From CAVZTA01 sp963778025 (GTDB taxonomy: Bacteria; Chloroflexota; Limnocylindria; Limnocylindrales; CSP1-4), in NCBI GenBank assembly GCA_963778025.1, contig CAVZTA010000003.1:434001-498000 (forward strand): DNA of 64,000 bases. Direction: 5' to 3'. The notes under the pieces were generated by a model. The model saw only the letters and a program-made list of their open reading frames with translations, was not told where the DNA came from and made no database searches. The stretch's first letter is position 1. Each line of letters opens with the position of its first letter. The position numbers were made by a program, and so were the translations under genes. Positions 1 through 8,199 of this stretch are shown piece by piece.

Positions 1-809
1 CGCATCGCCCAGCCGATCGTGGCCCGTTTCAGCGCCGTCGCGACGCCGCGGCCGCGCCACGCCGGCAGGACGGCGGTCATGTCGTGGTAGGCGATCGTCG
101 ATGAGCCGGGGGCGAACATGAGGCTCGCGTAGCCCACGACCCCGCCGGTCGCGAGGTCGACCGCGATGAGGAACGCGTCGTGCGGCATCCCCGGCCGGTC
201 GACATCGCGCGCACGGAACGCCTCGAGCGTGCCCGGGTCGACGGGCTCGCCGACGTGCGGGATGTCGCGGAACGTGGCGACGGCGACGGCGTGCACGCCC
301 TCGATGAGCTCGGGCTCCGAGGCGAGGTCGGTGATCCGGATGCCCTCCGGCGGCGCGACGTCGGGCGCGGCCGCCTCCGCGACGCGCAGGCGCACCATGC
401 GCATCCGCTCGTAGACCTCGAAGCCCCGGTGCTCGAGGAACGCCAGGCCGTCGGTCCAGGTCTCCAGCACGTCGCCCTGGAAGCCGGTCTTGCCCTGGCG
501 CGCGGCCGCCTCGGACGCCGCGGTGAACAGCGCCGAGCCGATCCCGCGACGCCGCCATCCGGGCAGGACGCCAAGCCACAGCCAGGAGCGTTCGAAGTCG
601 GCCGGGTACATGTAGATGCGCGCCGCGGACCCCGCGCCGATCACGCGTCCCTCCGCCTCGGCCAGGAGGCGCGTTCCGCCCGGATAGGTCGCCATCTCCC
701 ACGCGAGCTCGTCGACGGACGTCGGCCACACGGGCTGGAGCTCGTTCACGACGTCGACGTAGGCGCGACGGTCGGCGTCGCCCTCGACGACGCGGATGCG
801 CCAGCTCAC
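1..809 (-). CDS. Tandem GNAT-family N-acetyltransferase (partial, C-terminus off window)
   Basis: Reading the minus strand from GTG at 809 gives an open frame with no stop to base 1, so the C-terminus is missing. It contains two GNAT-like modules. The first has the acetyl-CoA loop as GWRRRGIGSALF at about residues 83-94. The second has AWRGRGVATALKR close to the window edge. Tandem GNAT proteins acetylate amines of small molecules or proteins; the substrate cannot be told from sequence. The GTG start overlaps the TGA of the upstream LLM-type oxidoreductase by four bases (GTGA), so the two are probably translationally coupled. The start rests on that overlap and on codon usage. Confidence 0.8.
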   Translation of the reverse strand, partial: MSWRIRVVEGDADRRAYVDVVNELQPVWPTSVDELAWEMATYPGGTRLLAEAEGRVIGAGSAARIYMYPADFERSWLWLGVLPGWRRRGIGSALFTAASEAAARQGKTGFQGDVLETWTDGLAFLEHRGFEVYERMRMVRLRVAEAAAPDVAPPEGIRITDLASEPELIEGVHAVAVATFRDIPHVGEPVDPGTLEAFRARDVDRPGMPHDAFLIAVDLATGGVVGYASLMFAPGSSTIAYHDMTAVLPAWRGRGVATALKRATIGWAM

Positions 810-1690
810 CCCAGCTCGTCGCGCAGCGGTCGCGCGACGTCGTCGACGATCCGCCGCAGCTCGTCGACGCCCAGCGCGGGCCGCATCCCGAGCATCAGGT
901 GGGTCGCGCCGGTCTGGACCATCGAGCGCGCGGTCGCGAGCGCGCTCGCCCGGTCGTCCCGGACGTGGATCTGCGCCACGAAGTCGAAGCCGTCGGGATC
1001 CCGGCCCTCGGTCGCGAGCCGGGCGAGGAGGTCGTCGCGTTTCGTTCGCAGGTACGACGGGTCGTTCGCGTTGACGCCCGGGACGAGCCAGCCCTGGGCC
1101 GCGCGGGCGGCGAGCGCGAGGCCGCGCGGGCCCTGGCCGCCGAGGTAGATGGGCGGGCCGCCGGCCTGGACCGGTCCGGGCTCCAGGGTCGCCCCGCGGA
1201 GCGGATAGAACGGGTCGTCGAGCGTGACGCCCGGCGGCGCCGCGGCCGCGTCGGAGAACAGCGCCCGGAGCACGCCCACCGCCGACTCCAGCCGGTCGAT
1301 GCGCTCCTTGAGCGGCGGCAGCGGGATGCCGAACGCCCGGTGCTCGAACTCGTGCCAGCCGGCGCCGAGCCCCAGGATGAACCGCCCGCCGGTCGCCTGG
1401 TCGAGGACCGCGGCCTGCTTCGCGAGGATCGCCGGGTGGCGGAACGTGTTGGACAGCACGCTGTGTCCGATCCAGTGTCCGGGCACGTGGTGGGCGAGCG
1501 TGGCTGCGACCGTGAACGACTCCAGCGACGGACCCGACCGATCGTCCTCGAGGTCGGTGAGGTGGTCGTTCATCCAGACGCCATCGAACAGGCGAAGCTC
1601 GCCGGCCATCGCCCACAGCTCGTCGAGCACGGACCACTCGACGTCCTGCGGGGAGGTCTTCAGGGAGATCGCGACCCGGCGCGGACTCAC
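806..1690 (-). CDS. LLM-class (luciferase-like, F420/FMN-type) oxidoreductase
   Basis: A 294-residue protein if GTG at 1690 is used; the frame stays open further upstream but that part overlaps ilvD and has the wrong codon bias. Family signals are FDGVWMNDHL near the N-terminus, the run HWIGHSVLSNTFRHPAILAKQ, then GGRFILGLGAGWHEFEHRAFGIP and a C-terminal block with PPIYLGGQGPRGLALAARAA. This pattern matches LLM-class flavin-dependent oxidoreductases, many of which use F420. The length fits the family (about 280-350). The substrate is unknown. It lies just downstream of ilvD and overlaps the following GNAT gene, suggesting a small operon. Confidence 0.85.
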   Translation of the reverse strand: MSPRRVAISLKTSPQDVEWSVLDELWAMAGELRLFDGVWMNDHLTDLEDDRSGPSLESFTVAATLAHHVPGHWIGHSVLSNTFRHPAILAKQAAVLDQATGGRFILGLGAGWHEFEHRAFGIPLPPLKERIDRLESAVGVLRALFSDAAAAPPGVTLDDPFYPLRGATLEPGPVQAGGPPIYLGGQGPRGLALAARAAQGWLVPGVNANDPSYLRTKRDDLLARLATEGRDPDGFDFVAQIHVRDDRASALATARSMVQTGATHLMLGMRPALGVDELRRIVDDVARPLRDELG

Positions 1691-1719
1691 GACGGCGAGG
1701 CGCTCACGACGGCGATGCG
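1686..1719. repeat. 17-bp tandem duplication at the ilvD stop / LLM start junction
   Basis: Two adjacent 17-base units (1686-1702 and 1703-1719, plus-strand orientation) differ at a single base. Each unit contains TCAC, which is GTGA on the coding strand. One copy holds the ilvD stop codon and the other holds the GTG start of the downstream LLM gene. The simplest reading is that an ancestral 4-base GTGA stop/start overlap was separated by one local duplication. Confidence 0.75.
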
Positions 1720-3494
1720 CTGCCCACGGGCTGGGCGGCGACGCTCGACGCCGACGTCTCGCGCGTCGCCAGCGCGCGCCGCATCCGCGCCCCGTTCGTG
1801 ACCGCCCCATCCGAGGCCGACGACACCAGCGCGGCGTACTTGGCGAGCACGCCGCTCGTGTAGTTCGGCTCGGGCGGCGACCACGCGGCGCGACGTCGCT
1901 CCAGCTCCTCGGCCGGGACGTCGAGGTCCAGGCGATGCGCGTCCACGTCGATGACGATCGGGTCACCCTCCTGGACGAGGGCGATCGGTCCGCCGAGCGC
2001 CGCCTCGGGCGCGATGTGGCCGACCATCAGCCCGTGCGTGCCGCCCGAGAAGCGGCCGTCCGTGATCAGCCCCACCGTCGGGCCCAGCCCCTGGCCCTGC
2101 AGCGCGCCCGTGACGTGGAGCATCTCCTGCATCCCCGGGCCGCCGACCGGACCCTCGTACCGGATGACCACGACGTCGCCGTCGACGATCCCGCGCGCCG
2201 CGACCGCCTCGTAGCACGCGGTCTCGCTGTCGAACACCCGGGCCGGTCCGCGGTGGTAGCGACGCTCGTGCCCGGCGAGCTTGATGACGCACCCGTCGGG
2301 CGCCAGCGAGCCGCGCAGGATCGCGAGGCCACCGGTCGGCTTGAGCGGCGTCTCGATCGAGCGGACGACCTCCTGGCCGGGCGTCTCGACCGCGTCCGCG
2401 GCGATCTTCGCGATCGTCCGGCCGTCGACCGTCTTCTGCGACCCGTCGAGCAGGTCACGCTTGAGCAGCTCGCGCATGACCAGGGACACGCCGCCCGCGT
2501 CGTACATGTCGGCGGCCGAGAAGCGGCCGCCGGGCATCATGTCGGCCACGATCGGCGTGCGGTCGGCCACCTCGCCGAACTCGTCGATGGTCAGGTCGAT
2601 GCCCAGCTCGTACGCGATGGCCAGCAGGTGCAGCACGCCGTTGGTGGAGCCGCCGGTCGCGGCCACCGACGCGATGCCGTTCTCCAGCGCCTTCCGGGTC
2701 ACGAGGTGCCGGGGGCGGATGTCATGGCGCACGAGCGTCATCGCGAGCTCGCCCGCGCGCTTCGCCGCCTGGTCCTTGCTCGGATCCTCCGCCGGGATGC
2801 CGTTCAGCCCGGCCGGTGACAGCCCGATGAACTCGAGCACCGTGGCCATCGTGTTGGCCGTGAACTGGCCGCCGCACGCGCCCGGTCCCGGGCACGCGGC
2901 ATTCTCGACCTCGTACAGCTCGTCCAGCGTGATCTTGCCGGCCCGGTACGCGCCGATGGCCTCGAACACGCTGACGACGGTCTGCTCGCGACCCTTGTAC
3001 ATGCCGGGATAGATCGTGCCGTTGTAGAGGATCAGGCCGGGCAGGTCGAGCCGAGCCAGTGCCATCGCGGCCGCCGGCAACGTCTTGTCACAGCCCACGA
3101 GGCACACGACGCCGTCGAACAGGTGCCCGCGGGCGACGAGCTCGATGGAATCCGCGATGACCTCGCGCGACACCAGGCTTGCCTTCATGCCCTCCGTGCC
3201 CATGGACACGCCATCGCTCACCGCGACGGTGTTGAACTCCATGGGCGTGCCGCCCGCCGCGCGGATGCCCTCCTTCACGAACTCGGCCAGCCGTCGCTGA
3301 TTCAGGTTGCACGGCATCGTCTCGATCCACGTCGTCGCGACACCCACGATCGGCTTGGCGAGATCGTCGTCGGTGAAGCCGACCGCCTTGAGCATCGCCC
3401 GCGCGCCGGCCCGGTCGGGGCCGTCGGTGAGCAGGTGGCTGTGGCGCTTGCCGGGGTCGGTGGGGCGGCCGTAGGGCAGGGGATGGTCGGTCAT
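1704..3494 (-). CDS. ilvD: Dihydroxy-acid dehydratase
   Basis: A 596-residue IlvD/Edd-family protein. It dehydrates 2,3-dihydroxy-isovalerate and 2,3-dihydroxy-3-methylvalerate to the 2-keto acids that precede valine/leucine and isoleucine. Cysteines expected for the Fe-S cluster are visible in order: MPCNLNQ (about residue 63), VGCDKTLPA (about 136) and CPGPGACGGQFTANTMA (about 205-221). Further signatures are TGGSTNGVLHLLAIA and GPVGGPGMQEML, and the C-terminal DGRFSGGTHGLMVGHIAPEA. Length is normal. It is intact, unlike several other genes of the pathway here, and lies on the opposite strand about 15 kb from the ilvB operon. The 145 bases upstream show no recognisable leader. Confidence 0.97.
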   Translation of the reverse strand: MTDHPLPYGRPTDPGKRHSHLLTDGPDRAGARAMLKAVGFTDDDLAKPIVGVATTWIETMPCNLNQRRLAEFVKEGIRAAGGTPMEFNTVAVSDGVSMGTEGMKASLVSREVIADSIELVARGHLFDGVVCLVGCDKTLPAAAMALARLDLPGLILYNGTIYPGMYKGREQTVVSVFEAIGAYRAGKITLDELYEVENAACPGPGACGGQFTANTMATVLEFIGLSPAGLNGIPAEDPSKDQAAKRAGELAMTLVRHDIRPRHLVTRKALENGIASVAATGGSTNGVLHLLAIAYELGIDLTIDEFGEVADRTPIVADMMPGGRFSAADMYDAGGVSLVMRELLKRDLLDGSQKTVDGRTIAKIAADAVETPGQEVVRSIETPLKPTGGLAILRGSLAPDGCVIKLAGHERRYHRGPARVFDSETACYEAVAARGIVDGDVVVIRYEGPVGGPGMQEMLHVTGALQGQGLGPTVGLITDGRFSGGTHGLMVGHIAPEAALGGPIALVQEGDPIVIDVDAHRLDLDVPAEELERRRAAWSPPEPNYTSGVLAKYAALVSSASDGAVTNGARMRRALATRETSASSVAAQPVGSASPS

Positions 3495-3639
3495 CGGGAC
3501 CTCAGGGGATCACGGCTGGCGGTCATCGGAAGTGTAGGCGGCGGACCGGGCGTCCCGGCCGTGCGCCTGTCCCTTGAGTGCCGCTGTCGCGCGCCCTATC
3601 CTGCGCGCACCGCGGTGAGGGCGCGGCCGAGGAGGATCG

Positions 3640-4056
3640 ATGGACCAGAAGCTCGAGATGCTGCGGCGTGTCCCGCTGTTCGCCGCGTGCGGCGGACGCG
3701 AGATCGAGGAGCTCGGGCGGCTGGCTGACGAGGTGGACGTCCCGGCGGGCACCGAGCTCACCCACGAGGGCAAGCACGGCGGCGAGTTCTTCATCATCCT
3801 CGAGGGCGCCGTGCGCGTGGACAAGGGTGGCGAGACGCTGCGGGTCATGGGTCCCGGCGAGTTCCTGGGCGAGATCGCGCTCGTGGACGGTGGTCCGCGC
3901 ACGGCAACGGCGACGACGGAATCGCCCTCCCGGCTGCTGGTCGTCGGGCACCGCGAGTTCCACAGCCTGATGGACGACCATCCGTCGATCCGGGTCGCCG
4001 TCCTCGAGGCGCTCGCCCACCGGGTCCGCAACCTCGACCAGCAGGGCCCGCACTAG
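3640..4056 (+). CDS. Small cyclic-nucleotide-binding-domain (CRP/FNR cNMP-fold) protein
   Basis: A 138-residue protein consisting only of a cNMP-binding beta-barrel: MLRRVPLFAACGGREIEELGRLADEVDV at the start, then GGEFFIILEGAVRV and the phosphate-binding-cassette region GEFLGEIALVDGGPRTATATTESPSRLLV. There is no helix-turn-helix, so it is not a complete CRP-type regulator. It could be a stand-alone sensor that acts through a partner. An SD-like GAGGA sits a few bases before ATG 3640. It is convergent with the small membrane-protein gene at 4176-4541. The ligand is not predictable. Confidence 0.85.
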   Translation: MDQKLEMLRRVPLFAACGGREIEELGRLADEVDVPAGTELTHEGKHGGEFFIILEGAVRVDKGGETLRVMGPGEFLGEIALVDGGPRTATATTESPSRLLVVGHREFHSLMDDHPSIRVAVLEALAHRVRNLDQQGPH

Positions 4057-4175
4057 CGACCGCCGGCACGGCGTCGACACCGGGCGCCGGCTCGCTCGAC
4101 CCAGGACAGCGGATCGCGGGCGACGGTCCCCTCGTGCCGTCGCCCGCGTGGGCGCAGGCCGCCGCTAGAGAGGCG

Positions 4176-4541
4176 CTACGGCGTCCCTCCGTCGTCCGGG
4201 ATGCGCTTGTACTCGTCCCCTGGACGACGGATGACGGCCGAGGTCGCCCTCGGGACCGCCGTCGCGAACCCCGACCCGCCGCCGTCGTCCGGGATCCGGC
4301 GGTACTCGGCGCCCGGCGCAGCGGTGTCGGCTGAGACCGCGGGCGGCACCGGCGCCACGAGGCCGGACGTGGCCTCCTCGACGGTCGTCTGCGCGGATAC
4401 GCTGGCTGGACCCTGGGTCGATCGCATCCCCACCACCAGCGCGCCCGCCAGGAAGGCTGCGGCCAGCCCAAGCACGAAGACGCCGAGCCCGACGGTCGGC
4501 CCGGCCGCCGTGCGTCCCGACATGGTCACCCGCTCGTTCAT
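4176..4541 (-). CDS. Small single-pass membrane protein with two copies of a RIPDDGG motif
   Basis: A 121-residue protein with a short N-terminal segment, one hydrophobic helix at about residues 15-40 (GLGVFVLGLAAAFLAGALVV), then a Pro/Ala/Thr-rich presumably extracytoplasmic tail. The tail carries a decapeptide twice: EYRRIPDDGG near residue 80 and EYKRIPDDGG at the very C-terminus. I do not recognise the family. It follows the sigma factor / solute-binding-domain pair on the same strand after a 140-base gap, so it may belong to that regulon. The repeated motif suggests a binding or cleavage site; this is inference. Confidence 0.65.
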   Translation of the reverse strand: MNERVTMSGRTAAGPTVGLGVFVLGLAAAFLAGALVVGMRSTQGPASVSAQTTVEEATSGLVAPVPPAVSADTAAPGAEYRRIPDDGGGSGFATAVPRATSAVIRRPGDEYKRIPDDGGTP

Positions 4542-4681
4542 CGCTCGCTCCCTTCGATCCTCTCCCGCCCCTCGCGGTCGACGGACGGGAGGCCCACGCG
4601 CTCCGGCCCGTTCATCGATACCGACGCGTGGCTCCCGCGAGACGCGTATCCGATGACCGAACTGGCGTCGGGGAGCCGGTG

Positions 4682-5749
4682 TTACGGAGCGCTGCCCGTC
4701 GCGTAGCCGACGTCGCGCCCTGGCCCGAAGTGCGCGTTCGAGATCGCATGGAGCCGGCCGTCGGTGCGCATCGCGTCGAACACGGCATCGAGCGCCGTGA
4801 TCAGCCGCTCGGGAGGCTCAGCGTCCCGTCGCACGATCGCGCTGCGTGGCTCGACCGGAGCCGCACGCCACGACACGACATCTGCCTGGTCCACTCCCTG
4901 GCCGCCGCGGATCGACCCGTTCGTGCACCCATCGTAGGTACAGCCCGCGTCGACATAGGTGAGCCCCGCCGTGACGAGTGCCACCGCGTTCCCGGCCTGC
5001 ACCAGCCCGAGACACTCTGTCTCGCTGGCCCGCAAGGTGACCTCGGCGGTGATCGGCGGTGTCGTGGTGTCGCCGTAGGTCCCCCGAAGCCATTCGGCGC
5101 CCTGGTCGTTCTCGACAGCGCAGATCGGCCCTGCCGAGATCATCGCGTCGGTCAACCCTCGCGGGCCCAGGAGGAAGTGGGGCCAGTAGTAATACGGCTG
5201 GGTCGACGCGAAGTGCTCGGCCGGGATCAGCCAGTCAGCGACCGACGGCAGGGCGACATCCCAGGTCGTCGCGGATCCGTCGCTGAGCATCTCCTCCGTC
5301 GACACGCGAACCAGTTCGAGTCGAACCCCGAGGCGATCAGCGATCTCCGTCGCCACGTCCTCGTCGAACGAGCCCTTCGACCCCGGCAGACGGTACTCGA
5401 GCTGCTCCGGACGGACCGCGATGGTGATCACCCCCGACACCTGGATGCGCCCGAGGAGATCCGCCGGCACGACCGCTGATGCGCTCGGCGCGAGGGAAGC
5501 GCTGGCGCTCGGCATCGGGATCGGTGGTCGGCCGACCTGGGCGATGGCGAGTGCCAGGACGATGAGGAGCGCGATCGCGATCAACAGCGATGCCGCGGTG
5601 CGGGCCGGCCCCGCTCGCGGCGGGACGTCGGGCGTCCGTCGGGGTCGAACGTCGCCCTCGGCGATCATCGGCGAGAACCGGCGGGCGTACAGCGGGTCAC
5701 CCGTCGGGTCGTCGCGGAGGCGGCGCTCGAGTTCGGCTTCCGGGATCAC
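4682..5749 (-). CDS. Membrane-anchored family-3 solute-binding-domain protein, candidate anti-sigma/sensor
   Basis: A 355-residue protein in three parts. Residues 1 to about 50 are charged and would be cytoplasmic, about 53-71 form one transmembrane helix (ASLLIAIALLIVLALAIA), and about 95-350 resemble an SBP_bac_3 periplasmic-binding fold (SGVITIAVRPEQLEYR, GSFDEDVATEIADRLGV, TTWDVALPSVADW, then a PYYYWPHFLLGP strand). Ordinary transport SBPs have a signal peptide or lipobox and no cytoplasmic head. The ATG overlaps the TGA of the sigma factor gene (ATGA), the usual arrangement of sigma/anti-sigma pairs. I infer that it senses an external amino-acid-like ligand and controls that sigma factor. 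No known anti-sigma motif (ZAS, RskA-type) is seen. Confidence 0.7.
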   Translation of the reverse strand: MIPEAELERRLRDDPTGDPLYARRFSPMIAEGDVRPRRTPDVPPRAGPARTAASLLIAIALLIVLALAIAQVGRPPIPMPSASASLAPSASAVVPADLLGRIQVSGVITIAVRPEQLEYRLPGSKGSFDEDVATEIADRLGVRLELVRVSTEEMLSDGSATTWDVALPSVADWLIPAEHFASTQPYYYWPHFLLGPRGLTDAMISAGPICAVENDQGAEWLRGTYGDTTTPPITAEVTLRASETECLGLVQAGNAVALVTAGLTYVDAGCTYDGCTNGSIRGGQGVDQADVVSWRAAPVEPRSAIVRRDAEPPERLITALDAVFDAMRTDGRLHAISNAHFGPGRDVGYATGSAP

Positions 5750-6319
5750 CGCGCCTCCTCCACGTGGACATCGCTGCGGAGTGCGGCGATGCCGCGCGAG
5801 GCGATCGCCCGCGCCCCCGCCGGGGTGACACCCATCACCCGCGCGACCTCATCGAACCCGAGGTCGGCCTTGTAATGGAGGTAGAGGACCTGCCGTTGGC
5901 GGTCCGGAAGCCGGTCGACCTCGAACCAGATCGACAGCCGCCTCGTGATCTCCGTCTCATCGTCCTGTGGTCCGCGGACGACGCTCGAGATCCGCCCGAG
6001 GATGTCGTTGACGCGGCGACGCACGCCGGTGCTGGTCCATCGCCACGCGATAGAGGGCGGTGAAGACCCAGGCGCGAGGGTCGTCGATGACCGTCCCGGC
6101 CCTGAGCACACCGAGCAGGCGCGTCACTGACTCCTGGACGGCGTCCTGCGCCTCCTCGTCGGTCAGACCGACCCGCCGGGCGAAGCCGAACAGCCCCTGT
6201 CCGTACCGCTCTTCGACGTCGAGCGTGATCCGGACGGGATCCGCCGAGGGCTCGACGATGGGCGGCCGCACCTCGCCCGCCCGGCCGACGCGCACGTCCT
6301 CCAGCCTCGACGGCCGCAC
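5746..6319 (-). CDS. ECF-type RNA polymerase sigma factor (apparent +1 frameshift)
   Basis: About 190 residues once one extra base near 6022/6023 is ignored. Before the shift is a sigma region-2-like helix set (EERYGQGLFGFARRVGLTDEEAQDAVQESVTRLLG, then DDPRAWVFTALYRVAMDQHRR). After it is region 4 with a helix-turn-helix: LPDRQRQVLYLHYKADLGFDEVARVMGVTPAGARAIASRG. The two halves join within an Arg-rich linker. At the junction CGT and CGG, both Arg, are the two readings of the doubled third base. Starts at GTG 6319. Its stop overlaps the start of the membrane sensor gene. Probably an active sigma factor controlled by that neighbour, with the frameshift a sequence artefact. Confidence 0.75.
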
Positions 6320-6504
6320 GTCAGGAGCAGGCCCTGACGTGGACCCGGCGAGTTCGCGCGCGTCGTGGTCGGGCTTCGACGTCTCTATGTCACGAAGGAC
6401 GCCTGGACGGCGGAAAACGCGTACATCATGAGCGTCCGGACCCGTAGCGCGCGCGTCGTGTCAGTCCGCGATCTGGTCCTCGGCCACCGGCGACCACGCG
6501 TCGA

Positions 6505-8199
6505 TCAGTCGCGGACGCGGGCGAGCGTCGCCAGCGGCAGCGCGCCCTGGCCCAGCACCGCGTCGTGGAAGCCTCGGATGTCGAACCGGCTGCCCAGACG
6601 CTCCCGGGCCGCATCGCGCAGCCGCAGCAGCTCCAGCTGGCCGGTCTTGTAGGCGAGTGCCTGGCCGGGCCACACGATGTACCGGTCGATCTCGTTGGCG
6701 ATGTTGTTGGCCGCCAGCGCCGAGTGCTCCGTCATGAACGCGATGGCCCGGTCGCGTGACCAGCCCAGCGCGTGCATCCCGGTGTCGACGACCAGGCGCC
6801 CGGCGCGCCAGGCGTCGTACGACAGGACCCCGATCCGGTCGAGGTCGCCGCTGTACAGGCCCATCTCATCGGACAGGCGCTCCGTGTAGAGGCCCCAGCC
6901 CTCGAAGTACGAGGTCGGCCCCAGGTGTCGCCGGAACGCCGGCAGCCCCTCGAGCTCCTGCCCGATGGCGATCTGCAGGTGGTGGCCCGGAACGGCCTCG
7001 TGGAACGCGAGCGCCTCCGCCTCGTAGCGCGGCCGGGTCTCGGGCGCCGAGGTGTTGAGGTAGTAGCGCCCGGGTCGCGAGCCATCGGCGGCCGGTGCCC
7101 GGTAGTACGCGATGGTCGAGTGCTCCTCCTCGTGGGGACCCATCCGCACGACCTCGCACGCGGCCTTCGGGAGCCGGCCGAACCAGGCGGGGATCGCCGC
7201 GACGGCCCGTGCGAGGCTGGCCTCGGCGACCGCCTGGACGTCCTCGCGGCTCGAGAAATGGAGGACCGGGTCATGACGCAGCCGGTCCAGGGTCTCCGCC
7301 AGCGACCGCGTCCCCAGCACCCGCCCGCCGAGCTCGACCAGCTCGGCGTCGATCCGGTCGATCTCCGCGAGCCCCATCGCGTGGAGGTCCGTCGCCCTGA
7401 TCTCGAGGGACGTGTGATGACGGATCGCCAGCGTGTACGCCGCCTCGCCGCCCGGGACCCGGCCGAGGCCCGGCCGGTCGTCCCCACGCGTGGCGGGCAG
7501 CACCGTTTCGACCAGCGTCGCATGCAGCCGCTCCAGCGCCGGACGGACGACGGTCCCCACGGCCTCGCCGAGCGACGCCCGGAAGCGCGACCGGTCGGCC
7601 TCGGTCCACCCGTCGAGTGCCTCGACATGTGCCGCGGGCGCCATCAGCGGCCATGTCGTGTCGGGCTGGGCAAGCAGCGTCCGCAGGATGTCGATGGTCC
7701 GCTCGACCGGCGCGCGCGCGGCGATCCGGCCGTCGGCGAGGCTCCGGCGCAGGTTCGCGGTGTTCGTGTCCACGTACGGCCCCATCGCGCGCCAGCGCGC
7801 CAGCAGCTGCCCGCCCTCTGCCGGCGTCGTGCAGCGCTGGTAGTCGACGACGGTGACCAGCATCACGGGGATGCCTTCCAGCGGATCGACCGTCCAGTCG
7901 ACGAGACCCGTGTCGAGGATCGCGAGATCGCCGACCAGCGCCTCGTGCAGCGCCGCATGGGTGACCCGGTCCGCGGCCGAGAGGGCCGCCGCGTCGAGCG
8001 CCTGGAGGTCGCCGAGCAGGCCCGCCGCCCGCGCCCGGGTCGCCGCGATGCCGGCCTCCGACTCGTCGGGCATCCGATCGTCGCGCCCGGGCTCACCGAC
8101 CAGCGTCGAGGTGAGCGGCCGAGCGTCGAGGATCGACTGCCAGTAGGCCTCGGCGAGGGCCGATAACGTCACATCCGGCGTGTGGGGGTCAGCCGTCAC
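6505..8199 (-). CDS. DUF885-family putative metallohydrolase
   Basis: A 564-residue intact protein. The diagnostic element is a zinc-peptidase-like helix FHEAVPGHHLQIAIGQ at about residues 401-416, followed by TSYFEGWGLYTERL and a C-terminal NEIDRYIVWPGQALAYKTG block typical of DUF885 (also seen in M32-like dipeptidases). The N-terminus has no clear signal peptide, so it is probably cytoplasmic. It overlaps the start region of the MarP-like gene (ATGA-type, 8196-8199), so the two are co-transcribed. Family members are presumed peptidases/hydrolases; the substrate is unknown. Confidence 0.85.
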   Translation of the reverse strand: MTADPHTPDVTLSALAEAYWQSILDARPLTSTLVGEPGRDDRMPDESEAGIAATRARAAGLLGDLQALDAAALSAADRVTHAALHEALVGDLAILDTGLVDWTVDPLEGIPVMLVTVVDYQRCTTPAEGGQLLARWRAMGPYVDTNTANLRRSLADGRIAARAPVERTIDILRTLLAQPDTTWPLMAPAAHVEALDGWTEADRSRFRASLGEAVGTVVRPALERLHATLVETVLPATRGDDRPGLGRVPGGEAAYTLAIRHHTSLEIRATDLHAMGLAEIDRIDAELVELGGRVLGTRSLAETLDRLRHDPVLHFSSREDVQAVAEASLARAVAAIPAWFGRLPKAACEVVRMGPHEEEHSTIAYYRAPAADGSRPGRYYLNTSAPETRPRYEAEALAFHEAVPGHHLQIAIGQELEGLPAFRRHLGPTSYFEGWGLYTERLSDEMGLYSGDLDRIGVLSYDAWRAGRLVVDTGMHALGWSRDRAIAFMTEHSALAANNIANEIDRYIVWPGQALAYKTGQLELLRLRDAARERLGSRFDIRGFHDAVLGQGALPLATLARVRD

